From assembly GCA_002254885.1 (NCBI GenBank), contig NJDG01000032.1:1-50076 (forward strand): a stretch of DNA of 50,076 bases, read 5' to 3'. Of this stretch, positions 8,754 through 16,791 are shown in pieces. Within the stretch, counting starts at the first letter, position 1. Each line of letters starts with the position of its first letter. Both the position numbers and the translations under genes were made by a program. Under the pieces are notes generated by a model, which worked only from the letters and a program-made list of their open reading frames with translations, was not told the origin of the DNA and made no database searches. Source of the stretch: Thermoplasmatales archaeon ex4572_165. GTDB lineage: Archaea; Thermoplasmatota; E2; DHVEG-1.

Positions 8754-9063
8754 TAATTGAACAATTCTCCATTTTTTTGATATTTGTTGATTATTTTATT
8801 CATTAGTGTTTTACAAAATTCTCTGTTATGTTCTCTAAATTAGATTCTTGTCTAATGCTATACTTTTGATTACTTATATCTGTTTAAAAAGTTTACTGTT
8901 CATTGATTTTGATATTAGCATTTGCTTTACATGATTTTGTATTATTAAGTCCTAGTTTTATTAAAAACAAAAAAGAATTTTACTACTAAAAACATGTTTA
9001 TTATAAAAAAACTAACAAAAATTTTTTATAATCTAATGGCATTAAATATATTAGGGGTAATAA
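8754..9063. other. Gene-free divergent region with a palindrome
   Basis: About 310 very A/T-rich bases between znuA (minus) and a small secreted protein (plus). It contains the TTAGA/TCTAA inverted repeat at 8840-8855, described separately, and weak TATA-like stretches on both strands. No coding frame or RNA-like GC-rich island is seen. Confidence 0.5.
8840..8855. promoter_or_regulatory. Candidate metal-regulator operator upstream of znuA
   Basis: A perfect inverted repeat, TTAGA (8840-8844) and TCTAA (8851-8855), is separated by six bases and lies about 87 bases before the znuA start. The half-sites resemble the TTAGG/CCTAA arms of DtxR/IdeR boxes but lack the GG core. Regulation by the DtxR protein at 12293-12760 is inference. 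Confidence 0.3.
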
Positions 9064-9441
9064 ATGAGAAAAATAATATTAATTTTAGGGGCGTTATTAA
9101 CAAGTTGTATTATGCTATCCACAGTCACTGCACTTCCACAAACAAATAGTAAACCAGTTATGGATTATATTCAAGAAATAGAAGAGAGAAGTAATTCAAT
9201 TACTGAGGGATTTTTAGATGCTTCCATTCCGGATCAAAATGGAATAATTGATTTAATTAAACAACTAGTTTTATTGATTATTCAATTTGTATTAAATTTA
9301 ATCGATATCATACGGGATCTTATCGGACTTGTAAGCCTCATTGAATATCTTATAAATTTAATCACAGTATTATTTAATGCTGTTATGAATCTCATTGAAG
9401 CAATTTTAAATCTCTTTAACCCTAGCATTACTGTTTCATGA
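9064..9441 (+). CDS. Small exported hydrophobic-helix protein
   Basis: The protein has 125 residues. A signal peptide (MRKIILILGALLTSCIMLST) is followed by a short acidic segment (residues 35-60) and then a long Leu/Ile/Val-rich stretch from about 60 to 118, in which hydrophobic residues recur every three or four positions (for example LVLLIIQFVLNLIDIIRDLI). It could form amphipathic or membrane helices on the outer face. The start is an ATG preceded by a weak GGGGTAA. No relatives are recognised. Pore-forming or surface-active properties would fit but are unsupported. Confidence 0.65.
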   Translation: MRKIILILGALLTSCIMLSTVTALPQTNSKPVMDYIQEIEERSNSITEGFLDASIPDQNGIIDLIKQLVLLIIQFVLNLIDIIRDLIGLVSLIEYLINLITVLFNAVMNLIEAILNLFNPSITVS

Positions 9442-9604
9442 GAAAAATCAAGCAATATCTTTGATAGAACACATATGCATATCCTCGTCTTTCATGTTGT
9501 GTATAATTAAAAAAAATAATCGGTAAAACACGTGATTCATTCCATAATTATTGTATTTAGAAAATAAAAAATGTTTTTATTTAACCTTCTTATAACTTGA
9601 TATT

Positions 9605-9931
9605 ATGTCAAACGATAGTTGTATCTATGGTGTTGATCTATCTGAGGAAATAACTCCTATCCAAGTTAGAGATGCAATAGTAAATTGTTTTTTTCAAGCA
9701 CAAAAAGAATTAATGGCATATATGGAAAAAACCACTGAATTATCCGCCGAATCAATTGAAGATTTTAATGTTAATATGATTATAGAAAATGCTTTCGAGG
9801 ATGTGGGTGGCGACTTTAATAATCCAACAAAAGAAACTCTTAATCAAGTTGTTTTGAAACTAATGGAATTCGCAAAAGATACATTTAGAGAAACAGAAAC
9901 TATAGAAAAACATGCCGGAGAAATAAAATAA
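9605..9931 (+). CDS. Hypothetical soluble acidic protein
   Basis: 108-residue acidic protein, predicted mostly helical, without a signal peptide. Two Cys are present early (SCIYG and NCFF). The stretches ITPIQVRDAIVNCFFQAQKEL and PTKETLNQVVLKLMEFA look like conserved helical hairpins. I do not recognise the family. It lies 24 bases before a membrane protein gene on the same strand, suggesting an operon. Confidence 0.65.
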   Translation: MSNDSCIYGVDLSEEITPIQVRDAIVNCFFQAQKELMAYMEKTTELSAESIEDFNVNMIIENAFEDVGGDFNNPTKETLNQVVLKLMEFAKDTFRETETIEKHAGEIK

Positions 9932-9955
9932 AATAACGATACATTTTTCAAACAG

Positions 9956-10618
9956 ATGTATATCATTATTTGTGGGAAAATGTTTCGAACAATTTTGAGT
10001 TGGATATTTATAATCATATCTATCATATACTTTTTTCTTCAACATTATACATTAATCATTACAAATGAATTTCAAAATAATTTAATAATTTTCATAGTTT
10101 CAATATTTATGACAATTCTAACAATTATTGGTTCAATTTTTACTGGAAAAACATTAGCTTTTATTAAACATGATGAGGAAGTTGCTGAAACATTTAGGAA
10201 AAAAGGTTCGTTTATTAATTTCATAGGTATCATGGTGTATCTACCATTGATAATTATATTCATTTTTATGTTCATGTTTATCCTTTTTCAAACTTTTTTC
10301 ATGAACACAGCGTCATTCTTCGTTTTTTCAATGCTTGGAAATATTCAAAAAAATACGATTTCGTTGTTCTTCATTTTTTTATTAATACTTGGATCATATT
10401 ATGTTATAAAAAATAGGATTGATGTCAAATATACAAACATATTTTTAAGCAAGACAGGGAAGACATATTCTTCAATTATTGAAAAATCACAAAATCAATT
10501 CAAAAAAGCATCTGATTCCATAAGAAATCCGGCAGATACAAGAAATACAATAAAAAATAAGTTAAAAGATCAATCTGTAAAAAATATAAAGAAGATTAAA
10601 CCACCATTTCACTTTTAA
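9956..10618 (+). CDS. Hypothetical membrane protein, about four helices
   Basis: 220-residue membrane protein. Hydrophobic segments lie roughly at residues 10-30, 38-60, 85-120 and 130-150. They are followed by a basic cytoplasmic tail of about 65 residues (FKKASDSIRNPADT, IKNKLKDQSVKNIKKIKPP). An alternative start at the Met nine residues in (MFRTILSW) is possible. No family is recognised. It is probably co-transcribed with the 108-residue protein. Confidence 0.65.
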   Translation: MYIIICGKMFRTILSWIFIIISIIYFFLQHYTLIITNEFQNNLIIFIVSIFMTILTIIGSIFTGKTLAFIKHDEEVAETFRKKGSFINFIGIMVYLPLIIIFIFMFMFILFQTFFMNTASFFVFSMLGNIQKNTISLFFIFLLILGSYYVIKNRIDVKYTNIFLSKTGKTYSSIIEKSQNQFKKASDSIRNPADTRNTIKNKLKDQSVKNIKKIKPPFHF

Positions 10619-10656
10619 CTATCCATTTTTTTTCTTTCAATCACTGGTTGCTAGTT

Positions 10657-12183
10657 TTATGTTAGAGGAACATCCTTTCGTAGATCGTCCTTCATTTTCC
10701 GACCTGTCTGTTTTTCCCATTCTTTTATTGGTATAGAATGTTTTTCCCGTATGGCATCTCCAATCCCAATCCCGTTATATGAACAAAATGGAACAATTCC
10801 TTCAAGAGTTGTATAATGAATGACACATCGTTTCAATCGATCAATATTGAGATTAAAAGGATCTTGAAACCACATTGAACCTAAGAACAAGCTTTTGTAA
10901 TGAAAACCGCGGAGTGAATCGTAGCTTCCTCCAAGTGCTGCATCCTTTAACAACTTTTTCAAATCAAAGCCATGTGGGGCTTTGTCATAATCTACAAAGT
11001 CATCAACGGTTCTTAGAAATGCTGATGCGATTCTGGCTTTTTTAAATGGACCAGTTATCTTACTTTCCTTGTCAATAAATGAAAGTAAACCCTCTACATC
11101 AATAAACTGGGTAACTGGAAGTGGTTTACCTTCATCATCGACAAAGATGTATGTAGCACCACCACATCCAGGATGTGCAGTAAATTCAACCTGAGTTTTT
11201 CCCTTTAACAGCTCTATGAGTTTTGATACTGGAAACACAAATGGAACGGGATAAAAATCATCTCTACTAATTGCTCCATCAAATTCTTTTTCCAATGCAT
11301 CCATCATCATAACATAATCAACACGTTGTTGCTCTCTTTTTTTATCTTTAAGCTTCTTAATTCGACCACAAAACGATATTGGTTGGAAATTAACTCCACG
11401 TACAATATCCATGTTATCAATTGCAAATTGAACGATTTTTCCTGTCTCTTTAAGGTTTTTATCACCAATAAGAACGGGGACTAGAACAATCTTTAAATTC
11501 ACTTTTCTTAAATTCTCAATTGCTTGTTTGTTCTTTTCTATCCAGGGATTAGTTTCTTTTGTTACTCCATCAAAGCTCATATACACAGTGTTTACTTTTG
11601 CTTCTTTGAGTTTTCTACAAAAATCAATATCGTCTGCAAGTTTAACCCCGTTGGTGTTTACTTGAACATGAGAGAAACCCACCTCCTTGGCCATCTTAAC
11701 AATTTCAAGTAGGTCTTCTCTAATAGTTGGTTCTCCACCGGTGATCTGAATGGCTTTGGATCCCATGGGCCGTTCATCTCTTGCTTGTTGCATTAGTTTT
11801 TTTATTTCATCTAATGTTGGTTCATATACATGTCCTGATGCTCCTGCATTCATAAAACAATAACTACAGCGAAGGTCACAGCGATTTGTAATAAGTAAAT
11901 TTGTTAGAACACTTTGAGATTCATGCATCTCATATAGTGGGGGGAAATCAAAGACTGATGTTTTAACATCAGGGGATTCAACCCCGGGGGATTTATATTG
12001 AATCCATTTTTTATATACATCAACATCACTGAAGTAAATGTCTTTGAAAGTTCCATGTTTTTCACATGTTTTTTTCATCCATACTTTTCCATCTTCTTCA
12101 ATGATTTCCGCATCGATTTTTTCAATGTTTCCTTCCTGATAACATCCTGGACAGATGGATTCTGTTTTTTCAAGAAATTTCAT
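10657..12183 (-). CDS. tes: Tetraether lipid synthase (Tes), radical SAM
   Basis: Radical SAM enzyme that joins two archaeol-type diether lipids tail to tail to make membrane-spanning tetraethers (GDGT). Evidence for the Tes family (the MJ0619 group): an N-terminal metal site CPGC at residues 11-14 with a further Cys at 40, the radical SAM triad C102-x3-C106-x2-C109 in NRCDLRCSYCF, the GGEPT segment, the HPGCGGATY metal-binding segment, and a C-terminal HYTTLEG/PFCSYNG region. At 508 residues it matches the family length. A TATA-like stretch (AATATATTT on the minus strand near 12206-12220) lies about 25-35 bases before the ATG. It follows the dtxR-like gene by 109 bases on the same strand, but probably has its own promoter. 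Its presence indicates tetraether membranes. Confidence 0.88.
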   Translation of the reverse strand: MKFLEKTESICPGCYQEGNIEKIDAEIIEEDGKVWMKKTCEKHGTFKDIYFSDVDVYKKWIQYKSPGVESPDVKTSVFDFPPLYEMHESQSVLTNLLITNRCDLRCSYCFMNAGASGHVYEPTLDEIKKLMQQARDERPMGSKAIQITGGEPTIREDLLEIVKMAKEVGFSHVQVNTNGVKLADDIDFCRKLKEAKVNTVYMSFDGVTKETNPWIEKNKQAIENLRKVNLKIVLVPVLIGDKNLKETGKIVQFAIDNMDIVRGVNFQPISFCGRIKKLKDKKREQQRVDYVMMMDALEKEFDGAISRDDFYPVPFVFPVSKLIELLKGKTQVEFTAHPGCGGATYIFVDDEGKPLPVTQFIDVEGLLSFIDKESKITGPFKKARIASAFLRTVDDFVDYDKAPHGFDLKKLLKDAALGGSYDSLRGFHYKSLFLGSMWFQDPFNLNIDRLKRCVIHYTTLEGIVPFCSYNGIGIGDAIREKHSIPIKEWEKQTGRKMKDDLRKDVPLT

Positions 12184-12292
12184 AAATTAAACCAACCTTT
12201 TATTCCTCAAATATATTAGGCCATTACATCATCTTACTATTGATAAACATTTACCAAAAAACTGTTTAATGTTTAAAAATAAATTTAATATT

Positions 12293-12760
12293 TTATTTGT
12301 TTTTTTCAATTCGTTCACATTCTGGCAGTGATCCAGTTGTGTAATATTGTTGGAAATGTTCCAACCATCTTGGTTTTTTATCATACTTGTTGATAAAGCT
12401 TACGAATTGAGTTAATCGAAGCATGGTTTTTTTGTGTACAACATGTTCTATACGGCAGGCATCTTCATTTGCAACTTCGTTTGGAACATCAAAAATTCGC
12501 AGGAATTGATAGATTGTATCATGTTTTTTTCTTGTATTAACTGCAATTTTTTCTCCTTTTTTTGTAAGTGTAGCACCACCATATTTTTCATAGTTGACAA
12601 AACCTTGTTTTTCAAGTTTTTGAAACATTTCAGTAACGCTAGATGGAGAAATATCAAAATATGCTGCAATATCTTTTACCTTTGCATATCCCTTTTTTTT
12701 TATAATGAAATTTAAAGCCTCGAGATAATCCTCTATTCTACCTGTTGTCATTTGAATCAC
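12293..12760 (-). CDS. DtxR/MntR-family metal-dependent regulator
   Basis: Metal-responsive repressor of up to 155 residues. The more typical start is the internal ATG at 12751 (MTTGRIEDYLEAL), which matches the usual N-terminus. Residues 1-65 are the winged helix (VKDIAAYFDISPSSVTEMFQKLEKQGF, wing LTKKGEKIA). The dimerisation domain carries probable metal ligands in KKHDTIYQFL and EDACRIEHVVHKKT. There is no C-terminal SH3-like FeoA domain, so it is a two-domain MntR-like form. Candidate operators lie before feoA (18838-18858) and znuA (8840-8855), pointing to control of Fe/Mn/Zn uptake. Which metal it senses is unresolved. Confidence 0.9.
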   Translation of the reverse strand: MIQMTTGRIEDYLEALNFIIKKKGYAKVKDIAAYFDISPSSVTEMFQKLEKQGFVNYEKYGGATLTKKGEKIAVNTRKKHDTIYQFLRIFDVPNEVANEDACRIEHVVHKKTMLRLTQFVSFINKYDKKPRWLEHFQQYYTTGSLPECERIEKNK

Positions 12761-12924
12761 CTATAGAATCATTAATTAATTTACATAGATTTTAGAATTT
12801 TTAATAAATAATTTTAATGAAAAAATACTTAATAAAATGAATGGAAGAAATCATTTTCCTAAAAGAAACTTACAAAAACAACAAGATTTAATAAAAAACT
12901 GAACATTTCTTCTCATTGATTTCT

Positions 12925-13554
12925 ATGAAAAAAATTTCTGATGAGGGGCAATTTGCCAACCTCTATGATATTGCATTCAATCCGATACTCAAACGAGTTC
13001 ATCATACGGTCAGTCATTTTGCAGAAAAATATGGGTGCCATTCCATTATTGATCTTGGTTCGGGAACCGGTGCGCAATGCAGAGTTCTTGCAGCAGATGG
13101 TTTTTTAGTAACTGGTATTGATGCATCAATGCAAATGATTGCAGTAGCTAAGAAAAAAACAGAAGATTCAGTAACGTTTATTCATGATGATATCCGAAAA
13201 ACTACAATAAACGATAAAACTTTTGATGCGGCAAATATAAGTTTAGTTCTTCATCCAAACGCAAAAGAAACTATTTTTGAAATTCTTCAAAAATCAAAAA
13301 CATTAGTCAAACCAAATGGCGTTGTATTTATCACAGATTATGGTATTGGAACTAAATTCTCTGGATGGTTATCAAATGGTTTGATTCGAATAGTTGAATC
13401 ATTTACTAGATCGGATCATCGCAATCATTATTTTGAATTTATGGGCAATAAAGGGATTGATATGTTGAATTCTTTCTCCGATGTTAAAATTCTTGAAAAA
13501 CAACATTATTTTAATGGTGCATTACAAACCTTTGTTATCACCTTTTTAAAATAA
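12925..13554 (+). CDS. Class I SAM-dependent methyltransferase
   Basis: Rossmann-fold methyltransferase of about 209 residues. Motif I is IIDLGSGTGAQCR, motif II is GIDASMQMI, and the acidic loop is FIHDDIRK. A frame with TTG at 12916 exists, but the ATG at 12925 (MKKISDEGQF) is the more likely start. The N-terminal FANLYDIAFNPILKRV pattern resembles ubiquinone/menaquinone or small-molecule methyltransferases of the UbiE-like group. The substrate is unknown. It stands alone between the divergent dtxR-like gene and a papain-like peptidase. Confidence 0.82.
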   Translation: MKKISDEGQFANLYDIAFNPILKRVHHTVSHFAEKYGCHSIIDLGSGTGAQCRVLAADGFLVTGIDASMQMIAVAKKKTEDSVTFIHDDIRKTTINDKTFDAANISLVLHPNAKETIFEILQKSKTLVKPNGVVFITDYGIGTKFSGWLSNGLIRIVESFTRSDHRNHYFEFMGNKGIDMLNSFSDVKILEKQHYFNGALQTFVITFLK

Positions 13555-13602
13555 AGACAGAATTAAACAAAAAATATTTTATATATTGTGATAGTTATAA
13601 TT

Positions 13603-14715
13603 ATGGGACAAATGAAACGAATATTAATAATTGCAATGATGTCTTTCTATATTATATCACAACAACCAATTTTAATTTCAGAATACAACCTACATCAAAA
13701 TGATCTTCCAATCTCTTTTAGCTGGACAAACATCAATGGAATCGATTACACAACACCAATAAAAGATCAAAGCCCTGCACCTACTTGTGAAACATATGCA
13801 TTATGTGCAGCAATTGAAACCCTTATGCAATATCAAACAGGAACTCTTTTTCAACCTGATCTCTCAGAAGCCCATCTTTATTTTTTTGCAGGAGGAACCT
13901 ATGAAAAAGGTGGAGTCAACGTACATGATGCAGCAGACTATCTTATTACATATGGGGTTCCTGATGAAGGATGTTTTCCAGATCCTCATAGACCTTTTGA
14001 TTTCCCTTTTTCAAGTGTTGATGGCTGGGAAAACCGAACTATGAAAATAACTGAATGGGGTTGGGTTCCTCATGATGAAGAATCCATAAAACAAGCACTT
14101 ATTGAATACGGGCCTCTCACGATATGTATATTTGTCTATGATGATATGTACCAATACAAGAGTGGTGTTTATCATAAAACCTCAGAAAGTAAAAGGGTTG
14201 GTAGTCATCTTGTCGCACTTGTTGGATATGATGATATAACACAAAGTTGGCTTATTAAAAACAGTTGGGGAACAGGCTGGGGAGATAATGGATGGTTTCA
14301 CATGGGATATGATGAATCCATGTTTATTGATGGATGTTACGGTGGAGAAACGGGTATAATCTATATTGATGGAATCTATGGGGATATGCAACCTGATACT
14401 CCATTAATATCAATTGAAAAACCAAAGATAAAAAACACGTATATATTCAACATTGAATTTCCAACATTATTAAGAAGCATCGGTTCAATTCAGGAAGCCG
14501 CTCCTAGAATATTCGGATCAATCAACATCAACATTGATGCCAAGCAAACAGAGTATATTGAATTTTATCTTGATGGAGTTCTTGAAAAAACAATTTCAGA
14601 ACCGCCATTTTCATGGATGTGTAAAAGCACTCCAGGTATTCATACTATTGAAACAATAGCATACAACCAAAATGGTATTTCCAAAGACCTTATTGATGTT
14701 TACGTTCTTATATGA
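13603..14715 (+). CDS. Exported papain-like (C1) cysteine peptidase
   Basis: Secreted peptidase of about 370 residues. The coding frame extends to a GTG at 13588, but that codon lies against the TATA box (TTTATATAT, about 13577-13586), so the ATG at 13603 or 13612 is a better, leaderless start. A signal peptide follows. Counting from 13603, the oxyanion Gln is Q56 and the catalytic Cys is C62 (QSPAPTC, same six-residue spacing as papain). The His is in GSHLVALVGYDD and the Asn in LIKNSWGTGWGDNGW. The usual CGSCW around the active Cys is degenerate (PTCETY). A C-terminal beta-domain (about 270-370) resembles Ig-like folds of exoproteins. Confidence 0.85.
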   Translation: MGQMKRILIIAMMSFYIISQQPILISEYNLHQNDLPISFSWTNINGIDYTTPIKDQSPAPTCETYALCAAIETLMQYQTGTLFQPDLSEAHLYFFAGGTYEKGGVNVHDAADYLITYGVPDEGCFPDPHRPFDFPFSSVDGWENRTMKITEWGWVPHDEESIKQALIEYGPLTICIFVYDDMYQYKSGVYHKTSESKRVGSHLVALVGYDDITQSWLIKNSWGTGWGDNGWFHMGYDESMFIDGCYGGETGIIYIDGIYGDMQPDTPLISIEKPKIKNTYIFNIEFPTLLRSIGSIQEAAPRIFGSININIDAKQTEYIEFYLDGVLEKTISEPPFSWMCKSTPGIHTIETIAYNQNGISKDLIDVYVLI

Positions 14716-14753
14716 AAAAAATTCATTTTTTTAATCATGTAACGGGGAAGAAA

Positions 14754-14785
14754 GATTTAAAAACGGATTATTATTTCAAGCATCT
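14754..14785 (+). promoter_or_regulatory. Promoter of the ferredoxin gene
   Basis: GATTTAAAAACGG at 14754-14766 is an archaeal TATA-like box about 25 bases before the ATG at 14786. No Shine-Dalgarno sequence is present in between, so the ferredoxin mRNA is predicted to be leaderless. Confidence 0.45.
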
Positions 14786-14953
14786 ATGCCAGCATTAGTT
14801 AATGAAGATACTTGCATTAGTTGTGGTGCATGCGTTGATGCATGTCCAGTTGATGCAATATCGATGAATGATAAAGCAAAAGTGGATCCGGATACTTGCA
14901 CTGATTGTGGTGCTTGCGTAGACGAATGTCCAGTTGATGCAATTACACTTTAA
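14786..14953 (+). CDS. 2[4Fe-4S] ferredoxin, 55 residues
   Basis: Small electron carrier encoded by a 168-base frame (ATG 14786 to TAA 14951-14953). Two complete cluster motifs are visible, CISCGACVDACP and CTDCGACVDECP, each CxxCxxCxxxCP, giving eight Cys ligands for two [4Fe-4S] clusters. The two halves are a clear internal duplication, both ending in VDAI. It is the size of clostridial-type ferredoxins and could donate electrons to radical SAM enzymes or hydrogenase-linked reactions. It is convergent with serS, with 13 bases between the stop codons. Confidence 0.95.
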   Translation: MPALVNEDTCISCGACVDACPVDAISMNDKAKVDPDTCTDCGACVDECPVDAITL

Positions 14954-14966
14954 AGATCCTGTTTTT

Positions 14967-16256
14967 TTAGATTTTTGGAGTGATTTCTTTAAAATCAACA
15001 TACTGTTGAAGTACTTTTGGGACCTTTATGCTCCCATCTTCTTTTTGATTATTTTCAAGTATGCAAGTAAGTCCACGTTGTATTGCAATCACGGTTGAAT
15101 TTAATGTATGACATATCTTAGTTGGCATACCATCTTTTTCTCTGAATCGAATCTTTAATCTTCTTGCCTGAAAATCTGTACAGTTACTTGTTGAAACAAG
15201 CTCTCTATATGCATTTTGTGATGGATACCATCCTTCAAGATCAAATTTTTTTGCTGCAACAAGACCAATATCTCCTGTACAGATGTTGACTTTTCGATAA
15301 GGTATTTCAAGGGATTGCCAGAACATTTCTGCTGTTTCAAAAAGATAGTCATGTTCCTTCCAGCTATTTTCAGGATTTGTAATGCTGATCTGTTCTATTT
15401 TTTCAAAATGATGTGTACGAAAGATTCCTTTCGTATCTTTTCCATGTGCACCTGCCTCAGTTCTAAAGCATGTTGAGAAACCTGCATATCTAATTGGAAA
15501 ATCATCTTGATATAATATTTCATTTGCATGCATACCAACAAGAGGTGCCTCACTGGTACCTACTAAAAATAAATCTTCATCCTCAATTTTATAGACATCA
15601 TCTCTATATGTTGGAAGAAAACCACCTCCTTCCATAATTTTTCCTTTTACAAGAGTTGGTGGAACTACTAGATGATATCCTCTTTTTGTAAGTAATTTAA
15701 TTGCATGTTGAATAATTGCAAATTCAAGTTGAACCAGTTCATCCATTAAAAAATAGAATCTAGCACCTGAGGTTTTTGCCGCTCGTTCAATGTCGGCACC
15801 TTTTATCCCTTCAACAATATCAATATGTGAACGGGGAGTGAATGAAAATGATTGTTTTGATCCTCCGGTTTTCTCTACCATATTTCCACTGTCGTCCTCT
15901 CCGTAGGGGACAGTTTCATGTAATAAATTTGGCAGTGTCAGTAATAATGAGTTTCTCTCAGATTCAATTATTAGTTGTTTTTTTTCTAAATTCTTTATTT
16001 TATCTGGTATTTGCTTTGCTTCATTGAGAACTTGACTGATCTGATCTGTTTTTCCTTCTTTTTTTAATGATTTAATGGAATTGGTTAACTGATTTCGTTT
16101 CTGTCTAAGTGCATCAACCTCTATTTTTATGTTTCTCCATGCCTCATCTTTTGTAATAAGATCATTTAACATTTTGTTATAATCTGGTTTTTTTCTTTTT
16201 TCAAGGTTTTTTCTAACAAGTTCAGGTTCTTCTCTGATTAGTTTTATATCAAGCAT
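14967..16256 (-). CDS. serS: Seryl-tRNA synthetase
   Basis: Class II aminoacyl-tRNA synthetase charging tRNA-Ser, 429 residues. The N-terminal domain (to about residue 110) is the long antiparallel coiled coil that grips the tRNA variable arm (EVDALRQKRNQLTNSIKSL and after). The catalytic domain shows the TSEAPL serine-binding region, motif 2 as CFRTEAGAHGKDTKGIFRTHHFEK, and a motif 3 region ending in GLTCILENNQ. The C-terminal VPKVLQQYV is typical. It is the common bacterial/eukaryotic type rather than the rare methanogen type. It is probably monocistronic. Confidence 0.96.
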   Translation of the reverse strand: MLDIKLIREEPELVRKNLEKRKKPDYNKMLNDLITKDEAWRNIKIEVDALRQKRNQLTNSIKSLKKEGKTDQISQVLNEAKQIPDKIKNLEKKQLIIESERNSLLLTLPNLLHETVPYGEDDSGNMVEKTGGSKQSFSFTPRSHIDIVEGIKGADIERAAKTSGARFYFLMDELVQLEFAIIQHAIKLLTKRGYHLVVPPTLVKGKIMEGGGFLPTYRDDVYKIEDEDLFLVGTSEAPLVGMHANEILYQDDFPIRYAGFSTCFRTEAGAHGKDTKGIFRTHHFEKIEQISITNPENSWKEHDYLFETAEMFWQSLEIPYRKVNICTGDIGLVAAKKFDLEGWYPSQNAYRELVSTSNCTDFQARRLKIRFREKDGMPTKICHTLNSTVIAIQRGLTCILENNQKEDGSIKVPKVLQQYVDFKEITPKI

Positions 16257-16362
16257 GAAATCAAAGGGGGAAAAACCTGTTTCCTTTTAAGAGTCTTTTG
16301 TTGAAAAATTTGTTGAAAATACTTTAATTTTTTTATACTCATTTTTTTCTGTTGTGGTATAT

Positions 16363-16734
16363 TTACGAAATTAACCACTCTTCTGCTGATTCTAGATCAT
16401 CAAATAGTTTTAAACCTAGATTTGAAAACATGTTAACAACTTTTAATATTATTTTTTGGGTTTCTGTCATTCCAATAATTGCAGATTTTTCAACAACGGG
16501 TTTTATTGTCTTGGCACTTTTCTTGAGTGATTCTAAGACCTCATTGTTTGCATAACTTTTTCTTGCATCTATTAGTGTGTGTAATTCTTTTTCATTAAGC
16601 TGCATTATATAATCTGTTGCTTCTTGAATCCTACTTATTAAATCAATCTCTTTGCATTCTGAATAATCAATAAAAAGAATTTTTCCCCCCTTTCGTTCAA
16701 TCCACTTTATATATTTACTAATTAAAATCGACAT
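16363..16734 (-). CDS. STAS/SpoIIAA-like small protein
   Basis: About 123-residue protein from the ATG at 16734 (MSILISKYIKW). The frame extends to an ATG at 16761, but an A/T-rich TATA-like run just upstream favours the inner, leaderless start. The order ILFIDYSECKEIDLISRIQEATDYI, then a central VVEKSAIIGMTETQKIIL segment, then FDDLESAEEWLI matches the alternating alpha/beta layout of archaeal and bacterial STAS or SpoIIAA-like proteins. No phosphorylatable Ser in the classical position is evident. The function is unknown; regulatory protein-protein interaction is the usual role of the fold. Confidence 0.6.
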   Translation of the reverse strand: MSILISKYIKWIERKGGKILFIDYSECKEIDLISRIQEATDYIMQLNEKELHTLIDARKSYANNEVLESLKKSAKTIKPVVEKSAIIGMTETQKIILKVVNMFSNLGLKLFDDLESAEEWLIS

Positions 16735-16791
16735 ATTGTCAATATGTAAAAAGATGATCATATAGTTTTTTTAAAAAATAAATATGAAGTT

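Noticed and set aside
12206-12220. A DtxR box before tes (TAATGGCCTAATA)
   Set aside because: The core matches only seven of eleven consensus bases and overlaps the TATA-like box, so it is too weak to claim.
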